NCBI GenBank assembly: GCA_963678675.1
Contig: OY783197.1
Span: 15,618,402-15,682,401 of the forward strand
Direction: 5' to 3'
DNA: 64,000 nt
Source of the DNA: Xiphydria camelus
Taxonomy: Eukaryota; Arthropoda; Insecta; Hymenoptera; Xiphydriidae
Part shown: one piece after another, positions 42,168 to 53,689 of the stretch
Position numbering within the stretch: the stretch's first letter is position 1
How the letters are laid out: each line of letters begins with the position of its first letter
Position numbers and translations under genes: made by a program
The notes under the pieces: generated by a model
Database searches by the model: none
What the model was told of the DNA's origin: nothing
Seen by the model: only the letters and a program-made list of their open reading frames with translations

Positions 42168-42978
42168 GCATGCGCAAATGACAAGCATTTAATACATGAA
42201 TTTGAGCTCATAGCATCAGGCAACGCTTTTGGTCTGTAAACACGAATCACACGCACGTAAAGTGGGTACCTCATAGTTTGAGCCTATGAACGCCGCGCAC
42301 GGAGAGTGTGATATTGTTTGCGTCGAATGCTAGAGCTTCACGTACTCATCACATGAATTTTGTGCATTCAGAGGCCCACGTTTCGCCTCGATATTTGTCT
42401 AATTTTTCCGGCATGCGCCGAAGCCTCTTTTCGATGCACACGCTCACGTAATCAATACGTGAAGCGCGAGCGTTTGGAACATGCTCTAGCATTCATAACT
42501 AGATGTCCCAGTGATGAAAGCATGTAGGCCTAGCGATTCAAATATGAACACCACGCTCATAGTTCATTAGCATCAGCGTGTTATCTATACGTGTATTTGG
42601 AAATTTCATTACTTTAGTTCACGTTATTCGTACGCGAATTGGTCCAAGCGACCGACGCGTGATCATTTACATGTACAAAATGTTAGCAATTTCTCTCCGT
42701 GTAGGTGTATGTGGAAGAATACTGAAGCAAAGCACGAAAAAAGTATGCTTTTTCAAATACGCTACAGGCGTATAATTTAGTCAGGTCCCATGAGTAACAG
42801 AATTAAAGTGGTTATTTCCTGAATCATGATTGTGTCATTTTAATATCTGCAAGTAAGTTTAATAACGTATATTGGGTCGTTTCAAACAATGTCTGTCTGT
42901 CTTTTTAATATTTCATAACTACTTAAGCACTGACAAAAATGTTGTAAGGCACTTCTTTCATACATAGACTCGTGTATG
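42165..42978. other. Unassigned region with recurring CACG/CGTG motifs
   Basis: Fragments such as CATGAATTTG, AACACGAATCAC and ATACGTGAAGCG recur loosely in both orientations. No element boundary or gene could be fixed. Confidence 0.35.
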
Positions 42979-43078
42979 TAGAGGAGGCCGGGGCACATTT
43001 GGACATGGGGCACTTTTGGACATTTCAAATTTAGCGCTCTAGATCTAATGGAGATCAGGATATGAGAAGTGCGATGTA

Positions 43079-43562
43079 GGTGGCGACACCATAATTGGAA
43101 CCTAATCCGCATTTGCGTGTATACCGTGTATACCTATTGGGACCGCTCATTACCGATGGCGGCGCTCGCGGCGCAGCGGAAACATGGCGGATATTGGCGT
43201 ACAGCACGCCGCGAACTTCAAATTCCGTCGATCGGTAGGTAAAAGAGTCAAGCACCGTCGGCAAATACTGCAGATGGTAAATGTCAGGGTCTCACCGCTT
43301 GATGCGTTTCTCGTGGGACATGCTGTACAGTTGATCCGAATGAGTTCGTTTCATTGTTTGTGAAAATAAATGTCTATATCTCGTTCTAAAAATGCTCATT
43401 TTTTAAAAACTTTTGGAGCAAGTTAACACTTTTCAAGTGCGCACCAATCCAAAACGCCAATATCGGCCATGTTTTTTAGTACACGCTTTGCCGCCAGGTA
43501 CCGCATTCATTTTGAGCGTCCCCAATATAGTACAGTTGAGGTTCCAATTATAGTGGCGCCCC
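43079..43562. mobile_element. 484-bp TA-flanked element enclosing another MITE
   Basis: GGTGGCGACACCATAATTGG at the left is mirrored by CCAATTATAGTGGCGCCCC at the right, with TA at 43077-43078 and 43563-43564. Most of its length is the MITE at 43136-43527. Confidence 0.75.
43136..43527. mobile_element. About 390-bp MITE (ATTGGGACCGCT / ATTGGGGACGCT ends)
   Basis: Longer, opposite-orientation relative of 11678-11984. It shares GGCGGCGCTCGCGGC, ATGGCGGATATTGGCGTAC, CTGTACAGTTGATCCGAATG and AACGCCAATATCGGCCATG blocks, and differs by an internal segment near 43225-43315. Confidence 0.75.
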
Positions 43563-43763
43563 TAACGGCAAAAACTCGCGCCCCTAATCCCCATTCCGGA
43601 GGCTGTCGTTAGAGTCCCAGACTCCTTGACATAGTATTAAATAAATGCCGGTACAAAAAGTGGCCGTTATTTTACTTATAAAGAAAATAATCACTCTGTG
43701 TACGTTTCTGCTCATCCACAGGTAAGCTTTTTTACTGTTATTAAAAGTTGGGATACAGACTAA

Positions 43764-44670
43764 GGGCCGATTCCACCAACTCTGATTAAATGCTTGATTA
43801 CCTAATCACGATTATATTTAATCGGCGTTCTAATCATGATTAACTGCACAATTCGTTCCACCATGAATTTTTAACCCCCGATTATCTAATCATATACCCT
43901 CTTCGCAATAAGTTTTGGTTTTGTTGTAACGGTGATTCTGATTGGTTCATCAACGGAACTTGTAATGGAGTAGGAGGAAAACCTGACGTGATCAACTGAC
44001 GCGCTGCAAGCCGAGCTCAGTGAGCTGCCGAAATCTCCAACAGAATTTAAAAAGGAACCAGTTGCATAATACCGGAGAGCAAGCAGGAGTTGTACTCTGG
44101 GTGCAATAGCGTGGTTTTTGAAATGTGCACTCCCTTTATTTAGTAAATACAGAAAATTCTACGCGATTTTTAACATAATATGATAATGTTGCGATATTTT
44201 AAAATAGATTATAGGTATATTATTTTTAAGAAGTAATTTATCTTTCTGTAGCGTGTTGCAAATTATGTACAATTTCCAGAAGCAAAGCTTCAACACTGTC
44301 TTTCGATAACCGAAAACGCGTAATGAAATCCAAATCATTCAAAGTTTGGAAATAATTAATTCGTTCCTTAATTAAATGTGGCCTTCTATCAATTTCGATA
44401 CTATTTTCATCATCAGATGACGATAAAATATCGTCGTAAAATAAATTCATGTCCGATATAGTATTGCACAGCAGTGAAACTTCGACTTTGAGGTTATGTT
44501 GATCCACGTTAATCACTGGTTAGGTTCCTAATCGGCCAAAAATGGCTGATTAAGTTCAACGGTGATTATCTCACTTTAATCATGGTTTAAAAATTGGTGG
44601 AACGCAAGAGCATGATTAAATTAAGCTAATCGGGAATTAACAATTTAATCAGAGTTGGTGGTTTCGGCCC
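43764..44670 (-). mobile_element. Deleted PIF/Harbinger element, 907 bp, TAA duplication
   Basis: The ends GGGCCGATTCCACCAACTC and GGGCCGAAACCACCAACTC (opposite strand) both continue TGATTAAAT. TAA is at 43761-43763 and 44671-44673. AATCATGATTAA-type motifs recur near both ends. It retains only the start of the transposase gene. Confidence 0.92.
44238..44516 (-). pseudogene. HARBI1-type transposase N-terminal fragment
   Basis: 92 codons: MINVDQHNLKVEVS start, acidic DDILSSSDDENSIEID, then RPHLIKERINYFQTLNDLDF and ITRFRLSKDSVEALLLEI, the conserved helical segment before the DDE_4 nuclease in PIF/Harbinger transposases. The catalytic domain is deleted. Confidence 0.85.
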
Positions 44671-44922
44671 TAAGTAGTTGATATTGCATGATTTTGTTAA
44701 TTATACTTCAACGTACAATCATTTTAGAAGCATCATGTGTTTCTATCCTCTAAATAACTGCCTTATTGTTTTCATAATTGCCTTAAACAAACAAACTGAA
44801 CATCCGGGGTACATTTGGAGATTTCGTCTGGGGCACATTTGGACTGTCCAATTGTACCCCATAAGATAGTTTTGCCTGTTGCTTGTGCTGCATTGTGTTT
44901 AGCATACGTAATTTATTACAGA

Positions 44923-45351
44923 AAATGGTGCGACGTTACAAACGAAAAACTGACAGTGATACTAATTTTGTTCCTGAGAAGAGTTTTTCGGATTCGGATA
45001 TCAGCATGCAAGAAAATGAGGAACACACATGATATTATATTATCACTACTTGATGATGACAAAATATCTGTCAGTGAATTTTTGCTGGTTAAGTTTTCAA
45101 CAAAGAAAACCATGAGGTACCTACTACATCGAAGAAGTTTTAAATCTAGAAGATAATACGACATATGAAATGAAGTTTCTCAGAAAAAAAAGGAAACCTT
45201 GGTTTTGTCTATCCACAGGTAGATGACAAATCTACAGTTGACCGTGCAAATGTCATTGCAAAATTGCCAAAGCCCTCTCAGGTGGGGGAAACTTCCAGAT
45301 TGACTGCTTGTTTTAAATTCAATGTGCAGTTTGATGGATATCAAGTAGAAT
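44923..45351 (+). pseudogene. Pogo-like transposase, N- and C-terminal remnants joined by deletion
   Basis: MVRRYKRKTDSDTNFVPEKS is a typical pogo-like start, but by about residue 30 the sequence is already in the C-terminal tail: DDKISVSEFLLVKFSTKKT, TTYEMKFLRKK, then FVYPQVDDKSTVDRANVIA and KLPKPSQVGETSRLTACFKF ending DGYQVE and a stop. The DDE core is missing. Two or three frameshifts. Confidence 0.7.
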
Positions 45352-45935
45352 AGCTTTTTCAACTCAAATATGTTACTTTACTCTTATTTCTTTACCTACC
45401 TACTTCATTTGTTAATTTGGTCTTAACAATTTTTTACTGCATTTAACTTTAAACGTCCTTAAAAACATGAATAAATACTTTAAGAAAATTTTTATGGTAT
45501 TTTCGCTTGCGTTCAAATGTGCCCCGGTGCTGTCTAAAACTACCCAATACCAGGGCACAATTGGACAAAAACTCCCCAAAAAAAAAATATGAAAATTGAT
45601 GCAAAAAAACTGTACAAGAATTTCAGATAAATTTACATAGTTAAAAAAATGTATAAGGTTTACCTATGTACAGGAAAAAAATTTTTTTTTTATGCAGAAA
45701 AAGACTATCACAGAATTCCAAAAAGTGTCCAAATGTACCCCAGTCTCTCCTACATTATGTAAATAAAACATCGTGATCATGCAACGTAGAGACCGTTATT
45801 ATGTGGGTTATGTTTCATTTGAGGAAGCGTTTAATTAAACTTATGATTCTACATTTCGCTTCTCGTTGTTATACTTCACATATAACGGATATAATAATGA
45901 ATATTTTATTTCATTTTATTACCTTTAATATTTTA

Positions 45936-46115
45936 GATGAAAGACAATATTGTCCAGAATACCTTGGAGATGTCGTGGCATCGAAGCAACAAGAGTGCTG
46001 CAATACTCCGGAGTTAAGTCTCCTCAGAAGGCAGCAACTTTTTATACTAAATAACGTCGATGAACCAGTCCGGGTTACCAATGTTGAACCATTCGAAATC
46101 GCACATTCCCCATAA
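45936..46115 (+). CDS. Possible exon of unknown gene
   Basis: Follows a pyrimidine-rich acceptor (CCTTTAATATTTTAG at 45921-45935) and stays open for about 58 codons: ERQYCPEYLGDVVASKQQ, ELSLLRRQQLFILNNVDEPV, EIAHSP, stop. Ten bases later a large Harbinger element begins. I do not recognise the family; it may be a host terminal exon or a remnant of another element. Confidence 0.3.
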   Translation, partial: DERQYCPEYLGDVVASKQQECCNTPELSLLRRQQLFILNNVDEPVRVTNVEPFEIAHSP

Positions 46116-46434
46116 CGTTGAGATCAGGGGCCTTATTCTGTAAACGGGCGAACCGTTCGATTCGGTAGGAATTTTTCGATTGTGACGTCATTTTCGGTTC
46201 GGTAGCGCGAAAGCTATTCTGTAGCATCGGACCGATCGATAACTCAATCGAAGCCTCGATTCGCTTACCGAGAGCACTGTGGGTGTCGATATGGATTTCG
46301 GTGAAGGTTTTCGAGGTTATGTTGACGCGTGCTATTGGATGTTTAATTAGTGTTTGTCATTTATATTACGTTTTTTATGGTGTTTGAGTATTAATTAGTG
46401 TTTTAAGTGAAAAGTGAATTTGCTTTTGCAGTCA

Positions 46435-48222
46435 TGGATATTATTGAAGTGCTACGCGTAATAGATATATTCTAATGCACAGAAAGGAACAAAGAAGACG
46501 GGAGCAAATCCGTAATAACAGGGTTAACATGAGACACCTTAGGGACGCCTCTAACCCTTTCACATTACCCGATAGCATTTTTACGGGGAGATATAGATTG
46601 TCAAAAGATCTGGTGCGTGCACTCATTGAAGAGCTTCGACCATTCTTGCATGAGCCTGAGAGAAGTACGGGAGTGCCGGTAGAATATAAGGTTGTATACA
46701 CCCTAGATTTCATTAAATTGGAAACAACTGTCCTAATAATTATCCTACTTTTTTCTTAGGTATTATGTGCTCTGAATTTCTTCGGGCAAGGCTCATTCCA
46801 GAAAGCTGTAGGCTGTGATTTTACTTTAGGACTAAGTCAGTTTGCTGTGAGTAGATGCCTAGAGGAAGTGGTGGGTGCCCTAAATCGCCCTGAAATACTG
46901 GTTGCCAATATACGATTACCTACCAATGAAGCCGAGAGGAGAGCAATTATTAGAATGTATGTATTTGAATTTATGATTGTTTTCAGTGTGCACGAAGTTT
47001 TTTATACTTTTGTTTTTTTAAAGGCACTTTGGGCGCTGCCCGATACCTGGTGTATTGGGTTATGTAGATGGTACTCACATCCGTATCATTGCTCCTGTAA
47101 TGAATGAGGAAGCATTTGTGAATAGGACGCAATTTTATTCCTTAAATATGTAAATAGTAAGTGTTGAACAACTCTCATGCTATTTTCAAATTTACAGGGT
47201 GCCTCTTAAAGGTCTTCATAGAATATTGTCATATGTTTCTTAGGCCAAAATAATATATTGGTAGAAGTAAACGTACCTTATTATAAAGTCAATTAGCTTG
47301 GGCACTATATGACCTCAAAATAAGGAAAAATTATGCTTTTTTTTTAGCGCCCATACTAAAGTGTTTTTTTCTTAAATTGTGAGCAATTATTTTTTTGATT
47401 TATTAGACCTAACACACAGAGACTTTCTTTATGTGGCTTTACACTGTTCCACTTTGTAGGTGGCTACATCAAATTACACGGTTTTAAATGTTCTGGCACG
47501 GTATCCAGGCTCCTCGCAAGATTCATTTATATGGGCCAATTCAGCTATCCGTACTTAGATGGAGCAGCTTTATAGAGCAGGAGCGGAGTGTTGGCTTCTT
47601 GGTAAGTTCACAGAAGACAAAAAAATTTTGTTAGGCAATTATATCCTAATAGGAAAAAACTATTGTGGTGTTATGCTTTCCACATTTTTCAGCTTAACTG
47701 TGGTTAAATTGAATTCATTGTTTGCAAAAAGATGTACTTCATAAATAAGAAATGAGATAAGTTGAAATGTTGACAAGAGAAGTTTTCCCTGTAAGTAACT
47801 AAAATAGAATTTTTTTATAAGAGACTGACTACCCCGAAAAACCATGGCTTCATGTTCCTTTCCGTAATGCTCCAGAAGGCTCCGCTTAAGCAGAGTTCTC
47901 TTCGCAACTAAAAATGAGTAGGAGCAGTGTGGAGAGAACTATAGGACACTTGAAGAGCCGGTTTCAATGTCTCCATGTCCATCGTGTCCTCATGTACTCT
48001 CCGGAGAAAGCAGCACGTATTGTGAATGCTTGTGTAGTGTTGCACAATAAGTGTTCAGATGCTAGGCTTCCACAATTTGAAATTATTCCGAAAGACAGAG
48101 AACCCCAGGACAATGTCATTAGACCTCCTCGAGAAGGCCGTGAGCGTGATCGGCTCCTACAAGAGGCTGAAGTAGTTAGGCAGAGGTTGGTGGACAGGCT
48201 ACGTCAAGCAGCAGTCAACTGA
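46435..48222 (+). pseudogene. HARBI1-like transposase (DDE_4 nuclease), multi-exon
   Basis: Starts MDIIEVLRVIDIF, shifts frame, then RNNRVNMRHLRDASNPFTLP, FTGRYRLSKDLVRALIEEL. Exon edges: donor near 46688 (TATAAG/GTTG), acceptor at 46759, donor near 46954 (GAAT/GTATGT), acceptor at 47022, with CIPGVLGYVDGTHIRI-type motif PIPGVLGYVDGTHIRI carrying the first Asp. Then after an intron NVLARYPGSSQDSFIWANSA with the second Asp, a TAG at 47554-47556, and finally YPEKPWLHVPF and SSVERTIGHLKSRFQCLHVH with the catalytic Glu, NACVVLHNKC, stop at 48222. It cuts element ends at TWA-like targets. Internal stops at 47554 and near 47886 make it a pseudogene. Confidence 0.85.
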
Positions 48223-48764
48223 ATTGTACAGAAATGAAAACACGAAGTTTATATTATTATCTGTAATGATGTTACCTTGCTTAACTCCAGTAGTTAATAA
48301 ATATTTTGATTATTTATTTTTATAATAGGGCATGTTGTTACTTTGCTCTTTCGTAAAATAAAAGCAACTAATTGCTAGGTATGTACATATATTTACTAAA
48401 TTAATAAACAATAAACTATATTCTAAACTTGCAAAAAAACTCTTGGTAGTAGTTTAACCCTATTTGGCTTCCTCCTTTGGTAAACTTAATTAAAAATTCA
48501 AAGAAAACAATTAATTTTTCTTTAGCCACATTTTTAGTGCATCTTGTAACCTGCAAAAAAACAAAAATATGATCAGGGAATGTAGCCACGGCATGCTCGT
48601 TTTTATTAAAAACAAAAAACTATGTCCCACAAAAGGTGACCATCACGTGAGCAAAGAATTCCCGTCAAACCGTGATTAAACATTGCATTGATAGTTTTAA
48701 GTAACGATGTCAGATGACAAGTATTTTTTTTGTCCCGTGATGGCCATCTTTCATGGGGCAGAGA
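48223..48764. other. Convergent gap between the two Harbinger genes
   Basis: AT-rich, containing AATAAA-like signals (for example near 48296) suited to 3' ends of both genes. Nothing else was seen. Confidence 0.5.
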
Positions 48765-48789
48765 TTATAATAGTATATATTTCCTCATT

Positions 48790-49985
48790 TCACTCACGTC
48801 TTCATGGTATCCGTAATGGATATTGCTGCATTTTCTACAGCCGCTGCCTGTTTCTGTTGAACGGCGTTGGCTTGCCACCATTTCCTCTTTCAGTTGAATT
48901 TTTCTTCTTAATAGTTGGTTTTGCTCTTCAGACAGCTTTAAGAGCTTGTCTGGAACCTCATGTGAGCTTGGGTCTTCTGAAATAATGAGCAAATACGAGT
49001 GTCCTGCTAATTTCCAGGTTATAATATGAACTAGAATATTATTACCATTTTCTGAACGAGTGTCTTTTCTTTTCCTCCTTTTCTTGGACAAAGATGGAGT
49101 TGTCAAAATTGAGTACTGCTGAGATGGTACGATGGCTGGTTCAGAGGGGTCAAACTGCAGAACACTCATAGAAGCCCTGCCAAGGGAGATGTGAATATTT
49201 TCTCCAACCTCCTCCCAAACCATGTTATTAATTTCAGATGGTCTCATAGAAGCCTAACAGAATAAATATAACATGAGGCTTTTTCTCTGATATACAATAA
49301 ACAATGGTAAAGTACGGACGCGTTCGAAAGTACATCGGCAAGGTCCAGCCGCATTATGCGTTTTCGGGAGAAACTACGACATTAAAAGAATTACTCCGTA
49401 AATTAGGACTGTGTGGCTGGACCTTGCCAATGCACTTTTGAACGCATCCATACTCTACATACCTCTGCCTCTATGGGGCCTGCGCAACTGAGGATAAACC
49501 CTCTGCAGCAACCTGCCCCAGAAAAGCCACCAGCTCCTCTTCCAATGGGGTCAATGTTAATTTCGTGGGAGGACCACCACCTGTCCCATTGAAGCTTCTC
49601 TTAATTTTCGCAGCCTTCGACTTTACATCTGACCACCAATCTTGCCACGACTGTAAAACAAAATTCCTGTGAGTTTACTAATCACGTAGTAAATACAAAC
49701 ATATTATTATGTCGAAGAACATTATACCTTCATCCATTTATCGCCACTTGGTGGCTCCGTTTAGGCGGCTATTTAGCTCATCAGCCAGATTTTGTATTAA
49801 TTTGGCCTTAACTTTCGCACCCTCAGGCCCTAGGTTTGAAATTTTGTCCCTAGCAAAATTCTCGTGCTCCTTCATGAACCGAAGCATCACTTCCCTCTGC
49901 TCCAGAGACATGCGACTTGTTTTTTCTTCCTGAAATATGGTTGCTTTTAAGCAAATTTTGTTGATGTTACATAATAATAATTACC
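48790..49985 (-). pseudogene. Myb/SANT-like DNA-binding protein of the Harbinger element
   Basis: Minus-strand exons: MMNK at 49990 (donor AAG/GTAATT), then 49932-49729 EEKTSRMSLEQREVMLRFMK, HENFARDKISNLGPEGAKVK, LADELNSRLNGATK and, after a one-base slip, GDKWMK. Next SWQDWWSDVKSKAAKIKR, GGGPPTKLTLTPLEEELVAF (about 49648-49470), then RPSEINNMVWEEVGENIHIS, KKRRKRKDTRSEN (49250-49045) and finally a coiled coil KLLKLSEEQNQLLRRKIQLK (48975-48790). The tryptophan-spaced helices are a Myb_DNA-bind_5-type domain. In Harbinger elements this partner binds ends and imports the nuclease. Slip and stop codons make it inactive. Confidence 0.8.
49315..49450. mobile_element. 136-bp MITE inside an intron of the Myb/SANT-like gene
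   Basis: CGGACGCGTTCGAAAGTACA on the left is mirrored by TGCACTTTTGAACGCATCCA on the right, both next to GGCAAGGTCCAGCC. TA flanks at 49313-49314 and 49451-49452. Confidence 0.75.
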
Positions 49986-50000
49986 TTATTCATCATAAAT

Positions 50001-51234
50001 GGGTGATTCTCCCAATATGATCATTATTCATGTAACCTATTTTTATTAAAAAACTCTATGTTTACTTGGTGTTTTCTTTTACAATAAATAACTGTATTAA
50101 TATTTAGAGAATATTCTAATATACAGATTTAAAATAAAAAAACCTCAATACTTTTTATCATCAAGTTTTCTCACGAAAAATCATTCCTCTGGGTTGTAAC
50201 TCTCAACCTTATCGTATCTATAGCATAAGAAATAGCTATTATTAACATTAGAACAGTGAAATATATTTGATTTTCTCAAATAATTAGATATTTATAACTC
50301 TTCCCCCCGAAAAATAAGACAATAATATTGATGGCTCTCTAATAAAATAAGTCTAAATCTTGTAACCCACTTCGTCAATCATTCCTCTGGTCCGATGTAA
50401 ATGATTTAATGGTAATGTACTAGATGGCGCGGGTGGTCATAGTGAGCGGTATAGGACTATTTAGATGTCAGTCAATCTAAATTGAGTGATTGTTACTGCC
50501 TGATTCTATTGTCCATTCTTATTATATGCATCTTGTGGTATAAACTGATAGTGTCACAAGCGACCTAGTCATTCCTCTGGTAAGTATTATCAATATATTT
50601 TCAACTCGAAAGTCTCACTGCAATTAATATAATGTAAACTAGTGATTCTCTACTCAAACCCTATATTTGAGGTTAAGAAAACATGTAATCGCTGCATATA
50701 GTTTTAAAAATCGCCAAAATTATCATTCCTCTGGCTTTATGCGATCCCGAGGAATGACGAATCTGCCAGAGGAATGGTACGAAGATATTTTTTGACGTCT
50801 ATTAAGTTATTCTGCTTTTTTATCAGGTTTATTTATATAACTAACAAAAAACACGTTATTAAAAAAACTAAATGCTTAAAATTAATAAATATCATGGGCA
50901 CTTTACTAACTTGTGAAACACTGATAAGAAAACAGCGTAATAACGGGTTACTACGTATTGCCTACAATTAAATATTAGTTATTATTGCCTGCAATAAATT
51001 ATTAGTTAACAAAATGTGTGCGTCATTCCTCTTCTATCTTGATATCATTCCTCTGGCAGTACCATTTCTTACCAAGGCGATAAATGCACTAAAACTGAAA
51101 AATCAGTTTGATCTTTGAATAATTATAATACTCAGTCATAACCTAAACCAGTCCAATTTTATATGCAAAAATTAAACAACTATTTTAAAAAAAATTTTTT
51201 ACTCCGCAAAATGATCATTTTCGGAGAACCACCC
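50001..51234. mobile_element. 1234-bp non-autonomous element with dispersed TCATTCCTCTGG motifs
   Basis: The ends GGGTGATTCTCCCAATATGA and GGGTGGTTCTCCGAAAATGA (opposite strand) are flanked by AAAT at 49997-50000 and 51235-51238. TCATTCCTCTGG or a near copy occurs near 50182, 50377, 50569, 50722, 51022 and 51048, and inverted near 50755. Non-coding. Superfamily unassigned; 4-bp duplication. Confidence 0.82.
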
Positions 51235-51292
51235 AAATAAACACAAACAACACAACACAACAACACAGTTGACAGTCAACCACAAACATTGG

Positions 51293-51816
51293 ATTAGGTT
51301 GGCTGGGCAAAACTGAAGCAGATGGCGCCACCGAGCCAAACACCCTCGGGCAAATTAAAACGGTTATAATATATTATTAATGCTGCACTGTTGCAGATTT
51401 GACTGTATCTGATGTGACTGGTAAAAAAATGATGAAAGTGAAACAGTTAAAAGAATTCAGCGGATCTCCAACTGAGGCGGCAGGTCCTCTTCGCGCGGGA
51501 GAAGGACCTGTTTCCGTCGTCTAGTGGTGGCGACACCGTCGCTTGTCGTGGTTCGGCCGCTATCGCTGGTGGGAAGCGGCTGCGGAGGCTCCACAGCCAC
51601 CGTTTTATATTACATTTTTTATTTCAATTCACTTCACTACATACAGATTCATAAATTAAGGTTATATTTTCGTTTTTGACTCCTGCAATGCCTACTATAC
51701 TTTATAAAGTAAGCACTGACTCCTGCCATATTGATATATTTCAAATCAGGCGGTAAATAAGGGTGTTTAGCTCGGTGGCGCCTAAGTTTACTTCGTCGAC
51801 CACCAGCCAACCTAAT
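51293..51816. mobile_element. Foldback element, about 520 bp
   Basis: ATTAGGTTGGCTGG and GGCGCCACCGAGC at the left are mirrored by GCTCGGTGGCGCC and CCAGCCAACCTAAT at the right. The interior has GGCGACACCG and a GC-rich block (51480-51600). No target duplication seen. Confidence 0.7.
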
Positions 51817-52351
51817 TATACGCCAACTTGGAGTTCAGACCACAAAATACAAAAGACGCACTCTGATTGGTTGGGAGCATAGCAATCCGGCAACATCGCA
51901 TGGCGTTCGGCAATTTTCCCGACCGCCCTTCGATTCCTATCGAATCGAACGAAATGGTCCCCGATAAGCGATACTGAATCACAATGTAAGCTACCGAACC
52001 GAATCTTCGATTACTGCGCCGTTCGATAGTCTACCGACCCGAGCGATTCGGTCTACGAAAAATAAATACAGAATAAGGCTCCTGGTGATCTTAGTGACTA
52101 ATCCAATCGGTAGATCTCTGAATGATCTTCGTACCATGCCCTTGTAATACATGCAGTATGAAATGCACCAGGCTGTCATAATGAGAAGTTGACTATTAAG
52201 CCCCGGCAAACGGTCGGTTTTTTGCTACATATAAATATGTGGTACTTTTACTACAAAAACTCAAATCTTGTGTCCCGACGAGGTAACTTATTTGCCACTT
52301 GGCCGTAGGTCTGTAAGGAACGTGCCGCGCGAGCGCCTCGATAAGCGTTAA

Positions 52352-53349
52352 AGGCGCGTATACATCTGCGAGCCGAGCGGCTCGCGAGTCGCTCATGAGC
52401 CACTTGTTGAAATTAATGCTTCCCACTTGAGACTAACGCTTATTCGAAGGATCTCTGTTAAAAAAGAGATACTGTGACTTGACCCCTCGTAATCCAGACC
52501 TGTAGACTAGGGCGACGTGTGAAAGAATACTTAAACCTAACATCTTCAGATAATAATAAATAAGTTTATTGAAGAGGTGACAAGGATTAATTTTTGTAAT
52601 AACTTTCCTCAAATATACCAACATGTATATACAAGATGTAATAAGACTGCTAATTGGGATGGCCTTTACATTATTTATTTGATGACATTTGTGGAAAAAA
52701 CCGGAGCTGTTGTATCTAAAATTATCAACTTCTGCTATGTATATGCTGTCATTAACTAGCTTTCGAATGATAGCAAAGTATTCAAATCTACAGTGACAAT
52801 TAGGTTGTTCACATCGACAATTACAATATTTGACGAAGCACCAAATCGAACCCATTTTGGTAACTCCATCATCATAATAGTTGCAAAAAGTATAGGACTA
52901 CTTTATAGATCTGTTAAATAATTTTTCAAAAATTCGGTAATTATTTTCATTCGTCTCATAAGGAAGAAAATTATTAAGGCACTGTAACAATTTGAAGTAG
53001 CAAAATTAGCATTGTCTTCAGTGTGAAATGAATATAAAAATTTCGGCCTTTGCGTTCACCAGAAAAACCGACAGGAGACGGATCACCATGAGTGACTCGT
53101 GAGCCGCTCACAGTGAGTCTCACGGGAGGCGGATCGCAGTGAGCGGCTCACGAGCGGCTCAAAGCCGTTAGTTCAGCGCTCTATACCACGTCCCAATCAA
53201 GCGAGCGTGAGCCGCTCGGCTCGCAGATGTATCTGGCTAGTCGTTGGAAGTTCCTTGGAAGCATTCATTTAAATGGACGGCTCACGAGCAGCTCACGAGT
53301 GACTCGTGAGCCGTTCGGCACACGCTCAGCTCGCAGATGTATACGCACC
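52352..53349. mobile_element. 998-bp TTAA element with GAGCGGCTCACGAG repeats
   Basis: TTAA at 52348-52351 and 53350-53353 flanks ends AGGCGCGTATACATCTGCG and GGTGCGTATACATCTGCG (opposite strand). Just inside lie repeated GAGCGGCTC(A/G)CGAG motifs (52375-52402; 53090-53170; 53210-53335). The interior has a gene fragment on minus (52433-52855). piggyBac or Kolobok type by target site. Confidence 0.78.
52433..52855 (-). pseudogene. Unidentified open frame inside the TTAA element
   Basis: 140 codons: a Cys-rich start CFVKYCNCRCEQPNCHCRFE, then NDSIYIAEVDNFRYNSSGFF and AIPISSLITSCIYM, then degraded sequence. The pattern (short beta-rich tail with a Cys motif) resembles C-terminal tails of uncharacterised insect TE proteins. 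No function assigned. Confidence 0.35.
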
Positions 53350-53438
53350 TTAAGACGCGCCACGCGAATGACGTGGAGTCGAAATTGTAGAGCTAACTGT
53401 GCAGAGTTAATTTATAAGAGAAAGAGGAAAAGACAGAA

Positions 53439-53466
53439 GGGGAAGGAAGGAAGGAAGGAAAGAAAA
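53439..53466. repeat. (GGAA)n microsatellite
   Basis: GGAAGGAAGGAAGGAAAG-type run. Confidence 0.9.
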
Positions 53467-53689
53467 AACATTCTCTTACATTTTTTACGCTGTAAAGTGT
53501 TATTCTTTAAAGCCAAAGGGCAGCGAATCAAACTGCCTAACCAGTCTTCGTTTACGGTATACAGGTATACATATTTTCGTTTCTTTCCGTGTAATGACAT
53601 GGTGAAACGCCATTCGTCTTATTGCATCGTACTCGAGGACTATGGGCTCCTCGTGCTCGCCCACAACAAACGAATGAATGGACGCAAAA

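Larger units (their letters stand above)
42981..45750 (+). mobile_element. Internally deleted pogo-like element (GGGGCACATTTGGACA family) with nested elements
   Basis: The left end GAGGAGGCCGGGGCACATTT and the right end (opposite strand) GGAGAGACTGGGGTACATTT both run on into GGACA. TA occurs at 42979-42980 and 45751-45752. Internal copies of GGGCACATTTGGAC near 44806-44870 and 45525-45565 are subterminal repeats. It contains transposase ends (44923-45351) plus a TA element (43079-43562, itself holding a MITE) and a Harbinger element (43764-44670). Confidence 0.8.
46125..52084. mobile_element. Two-gene PIF/Harbinger transposon, about 5.96 kb
   Basis: The ends CAGGGGCCTTATTCTGTA (left) and CAGGAGCCTTATTCTGTA (right, opposite strand) continue into related CCGAATCG/TTCGATTCGG-rich subterminal DNA. 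No convincing 3-bp duplication was seen (GAT left, GTG right). It encodes a HARBI1-like nuclease on plus (46435-48222) and a Myb/SANT-like partner on minus (about 48790-49985), facing each other, the classic PIF/Harbinger pair. Three smaller elements are nested on the minus-gene side. Confidence 0.85.

Noticed and set aside
51991..52209. Minus-strand frame across the right end of the Harbinger element
   Set aside because: It spans the terminus and reads partly through subterminal repeats; LLIMTAWCISYCMYYKG to its right has no recognised family.
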